The position numbers and the translations under genes are program-made. Below, one piece after another: positions 48,948-53,905 of a stretch of 53,905 nt of DNA. Under the pieces are notes generated by a model that was not told the origin of the DNA, ran no database searches, and saw nothing but the letters and a program-made list of their open reading frames with translations. The stretch's first letter is position 1. The number at the start of each line of letters is the position of its first letter. Origin of the DNA: Myxococcales bacterium (GTDB lineage: Bacteria; Myxococcota_A; Polyangia; Haliangiales; Haliangiaceae); assembly GCA_016794545.1 (NCBI GenBank), contig JAEUJX010000090.1, positions 1 to 53,905 on the forward strand, in the 5' to 3' direction.

Positions 48948-49874
48948 CTACAACTGGATGGTCTCGCAGATCTTCTTGGCCTGGACGAGCACGCTGTCGC
49001 GCAGATCCCCGAGCCCCGAGTCCTTGTACGTCGAGCCCCAGCAGATGAGGCGCTTGCCTCCGTACGTCACGACGATGCGAAACGCGCCGCGCCCGTTGCC
49101 GTCCGTGCCCTCGAGGTACCACGCGGCACCGCTCTGCCGATCCGTCCGGATCGCGAGGATCTTGTTGTCGGCGAGGTACTTCCTGTACGCGTCCCGATCC
49201 GCGGGCGCCTTCGGATCCTCGTAGCCGTAGTGGAACTTGAACGTCGCGTTCGAGTTCTTCTCGAACAGCGAGATCGTCCCGGGCTCGACGACATCACGAT
49301 CCCAGTTCGGCTCGAGCGACAGCTTGATCGCCCGCAGCTCCGGCGTCATCGCGAGCGCCGGCTTCACCACCATCGCGACCGCCGAGCCGGCGCCGCTCCC
49401 GGCCTTCGCCGGCTCCGCCTTCGCGGGCTCCGGCTTGGTTGCCATCGTGGGTCCGGACCCGCTCCCGCTCTTCGCCGTGTCGGTCTTCGTGTCGGTCTTC
49501 GTGTCGGTCTTCGTGTCGGTCTTCGTGTCGGTCTTCGCCGCGTCGGTCTTCCCCGCAGCCGAGCCCGCATCGCTCTTCGCCGCGTCGGTCTTCCCCGCGT
49601 CGGTCTTCCCCGCGTCGGTCTTCTCCGCACCCGAGCCCGGCTTGGTCTCTGACTCCGGCTTCGGTGCGTTGCCACTGGCCGTGCGCTGCAGGCCCGAGCC
49701 CGCCGCCTCGGCGCCGGCCGATCCGGAGCCGCCGAGCTCCGCCGACAGCGACGCGGAGAAGCCGCCGGCCGATCCCTTTGCCGGTCCCGACGTCTCGGTC
49801 TCTGCCGGATCGGCCCCGCTCTCCTGCTTGCACGCCGCGGCGAGCGCGGCGCAGAGGATCACGAGGCGAAGCAC
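48948..49874 (-). CDS. Lipoprotein with KTD-repeat tether and small C-terminal domain
   Basis: This is a 308-residue protein from a GTG (49872-49874) giving the leader LRLVILCAALAAACKQ with lipobox Cys. A low-complexity tether of Gly, Ser, Ala and Lys-Thr-Asp repeats reaches about residue 170. The C-terminal part (LRAIKLSLEPNWDRDVVEPG to KKICETIQL) looks folded. Function unknown. It sits between the SRP RNA terminator and dnaX, replacing nothing known in the canonical cluster. Confidence 0.7.
   Translation of the reverse strand: MLRLVILCAALAAACKQESGADPAETETSGPAKGSAGGFSASLSAELGGSGSAGAEAAGSGLQRTASGNAPKPESETKPGSGAEKTDAGKTDAGKTDAAKSDAGSAAGKTDAAKTDTKTDTKTDTKTDTKTDTAKSGSGSGPTMATKPEPAKAEPAKAGSGAGSAVAMVVKPALAMTPELRAIKLSLEPNWDRDVVEPGTISLFEKNSNATFKFHYGYEDPKAPADRDAYRKYLADNKILAIRTDRQSGAAWYLEGTDGNGRGAFRIVVTYGGKRLICWGSTYKDSGLGDLRDSVLVQAKKICETIQL
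49477..49536 (-). repeat. Five perfect 12-bp tandem repeats coding KTDT
   Basis: GTGTCGGTCTTC occurs five times head to tail on the plus strand, reading Lys-Thr-Asp-Thr on the minus strand within the lipoprotein tether. Related imperfect units (KTDA/KTDAG) flank it. In-frame expansion or contraction is expected. Confidence 0.9.
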
Positions 49875-49944
49875 CGCGCGATCATAGCGCCGAAAATCCG
49901 GCTGGCGCACGGACGAACCTCACCGCCGTCCCGCGATCCGGACG

Positions 49945-50012
49945 CCCTCCGGGCCACGCCCTCGGGGCCACACCCTCCGGGCCACGCCTCCGGACCACGC
50001 CTCCGGACCACG
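49945..50012. repeat. Imperfect tandem repeat of 13-14-bp units
   Basis: Five units of CCCTCCGGGCCACG and variants lie at 49945, 49959, 49973, 49987 and 50000, all non-coding, between the lipoprotein start and the SRP RNA terminator. It could arise by slippage. Function, if any, unknown; it overlaps the likely promoter zone of the lipoprotein-dnaX operon. Confidence 0.75.
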
Positions 50013-50032
50013 TCTCCAGCGACAAGGCCCCG

Positions 50033-50072
50033 AAAAAGCTGCGAGCGACGACTCGTTCGAATCGTCGCTCGC
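50033..50072 (-). terminator. Rho-independent terminator after the SRP RNA gene
   Basis: On the minus strand GCGAGCGACGA (50072-50062) pairs perfectly with its complement at 50051-50041 around a 10-base loop. AGC and five T follow at 50037-50033. It lies 7 bases after the SRP RNA end and should close the tRNA/tadA/SRP RNA transcription unit. Confidence 0.88.
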
Positions 50073-50078
50073 GGGAAA

Positions 50079-50163
50079 GGTGGCCCCAGGCACCCGCTAA
50101 TCACGCTACCGTTGCTTCCTTCCGGACCTGGCGGGGTTCACGGATGTCACGTCACCCGGGACC
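50079..50163 (-). ncRNA. ffs: Signal recognition particle RNA, small bacterial 4.5S type
   Basis: The minus strand carries AGGTCCGGAAGGAAGCAAC (50111-50129 region), the conserved domain IV with GGAA tetraloop and the asymmetric loop that binds Ffh. Flanking GGT...ACC ends close the helix with bulges, giving about 85 nt. No Alu domain is present, so it is the short form. Ends are estimated from pairing. Confidence 0.88.
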
Positions 50164-50196
50164 ATAAACTCGGTCACGCATGTGGTCGGGCGGCAG

Positions 50197-50281
<85 letters not shown>

Positions 50282-50347
50282 AGTACGGGGTTCCGTCGGT
50301 ATCGTGCGCGGGAAGCGCGCCCTTCGGGCGCTTCTCGCGGGTAATTG

Positions 50348-50432
50348 CGGAGGAGGAGGGATTTGAACCCCCGGTACCTTGCGGTACATCTGATTTCGAA
50401 TCAGACACCATCGGCCACTCGGACACTCCTCC
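50348..50432 (-). tRNA. tRNA-Ser (anticodon CGA)
   Basis: The acceptor GGAGGAG/CTCCTCC, anticodon arm CTGATT-CGA-AATCAG, a long variable arm and T arm ending CCCTC are visible. Discriminator G. CCA not encoded. Reads UCG. It begins 16 bases after the tadA stop on the same strand. Confidence 0.95.
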
Positions 50433-50448
50433 AGAACTAGCTTGGCGC

Positions 50449-50916
50449 CTACGCCGAGTATGTCGGGCCCGAGCGGAGGCGTTTGAAGAATGCCGACAGC
50501 TCGGCCGCGCACTCGTCGGCGCGGACACCGCTCGTGACCTCGACGCGGTGATTGAGCCGCGGATCGGTGACGAGCTGATACAGCGTGGTGACGGCGCCGG
50601 CCTTCGGGTTCGTGCAGCCGAACACGAGGCGAGCGACGCGTGCGTTGACGATGGCGCCGGCGCACATCGGACACGGCTCCTGCGTGACGTACAGGGTGCC
50701 TTCGACGCGCCACATTCCGAGCTGCTTCGCCGCGGCACGAAGCGCGACGATCTCGGCATGAGCGGTCGGATCGCTGTCCGCCTCGCGCCGGTTGTGACCG
50801 GTCGCGACGAGCGCATCGCCGATGACGATCACACAGCCGACCGGGACATCTCCGGCGGCCCCCGCAACGCGCGCCTCGTCGAGGGCGCGCTGCATCCAGT
50901 GCTCGTCATTCGTCAT
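50449..50916 (-). CDS. tadA: tRNA-specific adenosine deaminase TadA
   Basis: This is a 155-residue zinc deaminase converting A34 of tRNA-Arg(ACG) to inosine. The zinc/catalytic motif HAE (53-55) and PCPMC (Cys82, Cys85) are present, with GHNRRE and FGCTNPKAGA as in TadA. The essential bacterial substrate, tRNA-Arg(ACG), is encoded 5 bases upstream on the same strand. Both flanks carry tRNA genes. Confidence 0.95.
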   Translation of the reverse strand: MTNDEHWMQRALDEARVAGAAGDVPVGCVIVIGDALVATGHNRREADSDPTAHAEIVALRAAAKQLGMWRVEGTLYVTQEPCPMCAGAIVNARVARLVFGCTNPKAGAVTTLYQLVTDPRLNHRVEVTSGVRADECAAELSAFFKRLRSGPTYSA

Positions 50917-50921
50917 GCTGG

Positions 50922-50994
<73 letters not shown>

Positions 50995-51029
50995 TCATTC
51001 GATCGAACAGAAACTCTCGCCGAGTGCGG

Positions 51030-51120
<91 letters not shown>

Positions 51121-51237
51121 AGGCAAAGCCCAGAAGCAAGATCACGAATCAAAACGTACGGAAATCGGGCGGGGACGCCGTCGCGGAGGACGACGTCCCG
51201 CCCATGACCACTTGCGTGACACTATTCGATTATCAAG

Positions 51238-51328
<91 letters not shown>

Positions 51329-51413
51329 AGGCAGCCCCAGAGGCAGGGCGGCAGTATAGGGATCAAGAGACCCTTGTAAAGGACGATCCGGGAAGATCTC
51401 ACCTGGCCAGGAT

Positions 51414-52700
<1,287 letters not shown>

Positions 52701-52781
52701 CTATCTCTGTGTTTCCAGGGGGTTGGGGGCGGACCCTACCGCGCCATTAACCACGCTGGCAAGCTCGGGGTCCAACGAGTC

Positions 52782-53375
52782 GTGGTCAGCGCCGCCGCCA
52801 CCTTGCCCCATGGAGACGTCGCTCTGACGGAGCGGGAGGCGGATCCGGACCGCGAGCTCGCGGAGCGCTTCCGGTCGGGAGAGCGTGGCGCATTCGACCA
52901 GCTCGTCAAGCGCCACCAGCAGGGCATGTACCGGCTCGTCCGCCGCTACGTTCAGTCCGACGCCGACGCCGCGGACGTCTGCCAGCAGGCGTTCGTCCGC
53001 GCGTTCAAGGGCCTCGCGACGTTCCGCGGCGCCGCGAGCGTGCGCAGCTGGATCTACCGGATCGGCATCAACTGCGCGCTGTCGTGGCTGCGCGATCACA
53101 AGCGCGAGCAGCCGGCCGAGATCGCCGAGGACGCGCTCGTCGAGGATCACGCCTCGCCCGCGCGGATCGCCGGCGGCGAGGACGCCGCGCGCCTGCGCAC
53201 GGCGATCGCGAAGCTGCCGCCGAAGCAGAAGCTCGTGCTCGAGCTGCGCGTGTTCGATGACCTCGCGTTCAAGGAGGTCGCCGAGCTCGCCGAGTGCTCC
53301 GAAAACACCGCGAAGGTGAACTTCCACTACGCGGTGAAGAGGCTGCGCGAGCTGCTCGGCTCGGAGGACGCGTGA
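52782..53375 (+). CDS. ECF/RpoE-like sigma-70 family factor
   Basis: This is a 197-residue protein if started at GTG 52782; TTG 52803 is an alternative. Sigma region 2 is QLVKRHQQGMYRLVRRYV...DVCQQAFVRAFKGL...WIYRIGINCAL, and region 4 is LPPKQKLVLELRVFDDLAFKEVAELAECSENTAK. It has no region 1.1 or 3, as expected for ECF sigma factors. Divergent from serS by about 84 bases. Coupled by GTGA to the following anti-sigma-like gene. Confidence 0.92.
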   Translation: MVSAAATLPHGDVALTEREADPDRELAERFRSGERGAFDQLVKRHQQGMYRLVRRYVQSDADAADVCQQAFVRAFKGLATFRGAASVRSWIYRIGINCALSWLRDHKREQPAEIAEDALVEDHASPARIAGGEDAARLRTAIAKLPPKQKLVLELRVFDDLAFKEVAELAECSENTAKVNFHYAVKRLRELLGSEDA

Positions 53376-53905
53376 GCCGCGACGAGTCCGACGACGATCT
53401 GCTCGCCGCGTACCTCGACGGCGTCGCCGAGCTCACGCCCGACGAGCGGCGCCGCGTCGAGGCGCGCCTCGCCGAGGATCCCGCGCTGCGCGACGACGCC
53501 GGCGCGACGCGCGCGCTGCTCGATCAGCTGCGCGACCTGCCCCCGGAAGGCGCAGAGCCCGACTGGCGCGCGCTGGAGCAGGCGATCCGCGCCGAGGTCG
53601 GCGACGACGTCCCGCGCCGCAGCTGGCTCGCGCGCCACCTCGCCTGGATCGCGCCGGGCTTCGCGCTGGCGCTCGCCGCCGCCGTGCTCGCGCTCGTGCT
53701 GCGCACCCCGGAGCCCACGCCGATCGCGCCCGTCGTGCCCGATGCCGGCGTCGCCCGCGCGGTCGCGCCCGGACCCGCCGCCGAGCCAGCCTCCGAGGCC
53801 GACGGCACCGTCGCGCTCTGGCTCGATGGCGCGCCGCTCGAGATCGCGGTTGCCGATGCCGATCGGATCGACGAAGGAGATCTCGCCACCGCCCTCGAGG
53901 TCACC
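53372..53905 (+). CDS. Membrane anti-sigma-like protein (partial, runs off the window)
   Basis: 178 codons are visible from GTG 53372, which overlaps the sigma stop in GTGA. The N-terminus (DDDLLAAYLDGVAELTPDERRRVEARLAED) follows the anti-sigma helical pattern, but the HxxxCxxC zinc motif is absent. One TM helix lies near residues 91-110 (APGFALALAAAVLALVL), then a Pro/Ala-rich extracytoplasmic region. Likely holds the coupled ECF sigma factor at the membrane. The end is outside the window. Confidence 0.8.
   Translation, partial: MSRDESDDDLLAAYLDGVAELTPDERRRVEARLAEDPALRDDAGATRALLDQLRDLPPEGAEPDWRALEQAIRAEVGDDVPRRSWLARHLAWIAPGFALALAAAVLALVLRTPEPTPIAPVVPDAGVARAVAPGPAAEPASEADGTVALWLDGAPLEIAVADADRIDEGDLATALEVT

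Noticed and set aside
49477-49536. CRISPR-like array
   Set aside because: The 12-bp units are tandem with no spacers and lie in a coding frame as KTDT repeats. The (GGT)n and polyserine tracts were rejected for the same reason. No CRISPR array was found.

Overview
The window is a GC-rich bacterial chromosome segment. It most likely comes from a myxobacterium (phylum Myxococcota), and my guess, unproven, is the Haliangium/Kofleriaceae side. The evidence is a near-canonical mglB-mglA motility switch, a secreted metalloprotease ending in a MYXO-CTERM-like tail, Ser/Thr kinases fused to propeller-like domains, a sigma-54 activator, many lipoproteins, and proteins with long Pro/Ala/Lys-rich tethers. 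Gene density is high, and stop/start overlaps of the GTGA or TGATG type are common.

Layout. The left edge (1-2020) holds the C-terminal end of a DDE transposase, two tandem paralogous membrane-anchored proteins and a lipoprotein. From 2.1 to 16.3 kb there are mostly housekeeping genes: ftsZ, xseA-aroE, a membrane protein plus kinase pair, cysS, a TPR-like protein, an HD-domain protein and murI. From 16.3 to 23.7 kb are a YkvA-like protein, a disordered protein with a conserved N-terminal domain, glutaredoxin, a ThrE-like exporter, an RNase E/G gene with a polyglycine tract, a QueD-like gene and small hypotheticals. From 23.7 to 35.4 kb there is an extracellular protease and signalling block: an M36 metalloprotease, a membrane S8 subtilase with a double cNMP-binding protein, a zinc-ribbon membrane protein, an M14 MpaA-like peptidase, a sigma-54 activator and a SIMPL protein. 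From 35.4 to 40.9 kb a coupled gcdH-thiD-hypothetical-epimerase operon lies divergent to an Slt-type lytic transglycosylase.

The most notable locus is 41775-42785. An AhpD-like (carboxymuconolactone decarboxylase fold) gene is interrupted by one in-frame TGA exactly where the second redox cysteine of the CxxC site belongs, and a perfect 8-bp hairpin follows at SECIS-like spacing. I read it as a selenoprotein. A 266-bp element with perfect 13-bp inverted ends (a possible MITE) lies just upstream at 40928-41193.

From 42.8 to 52.7 kb everything lies on the minus strand. In transcription order it is serS, tRNA-Ser(TGA), tRNA-Ser(GCT), tRNA-Arg(ACG), tadA, tRNA-Ser(CGA), tRNA-Ser(GGA), SRP RNA, a terminator, a lipoprotein, dnaX, ybaB, recR, mglB, mglA and an HlyD-like gene. 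The backbone serS / tRNA-Ser / tadA / SRP RNA / dnaX / ybaB / recR matches the order known from Bacillus-type Firmicutes, with motility genes appended after recR. tadA sits directly beside the tRNA-Arg(ACG) it is expected to edit. The right edge has an ECF-type sigma factor and the start of its coupled membrane anti-sigma partner.

All calls come from reading the sequence and from memory of protein families. No database search was run.
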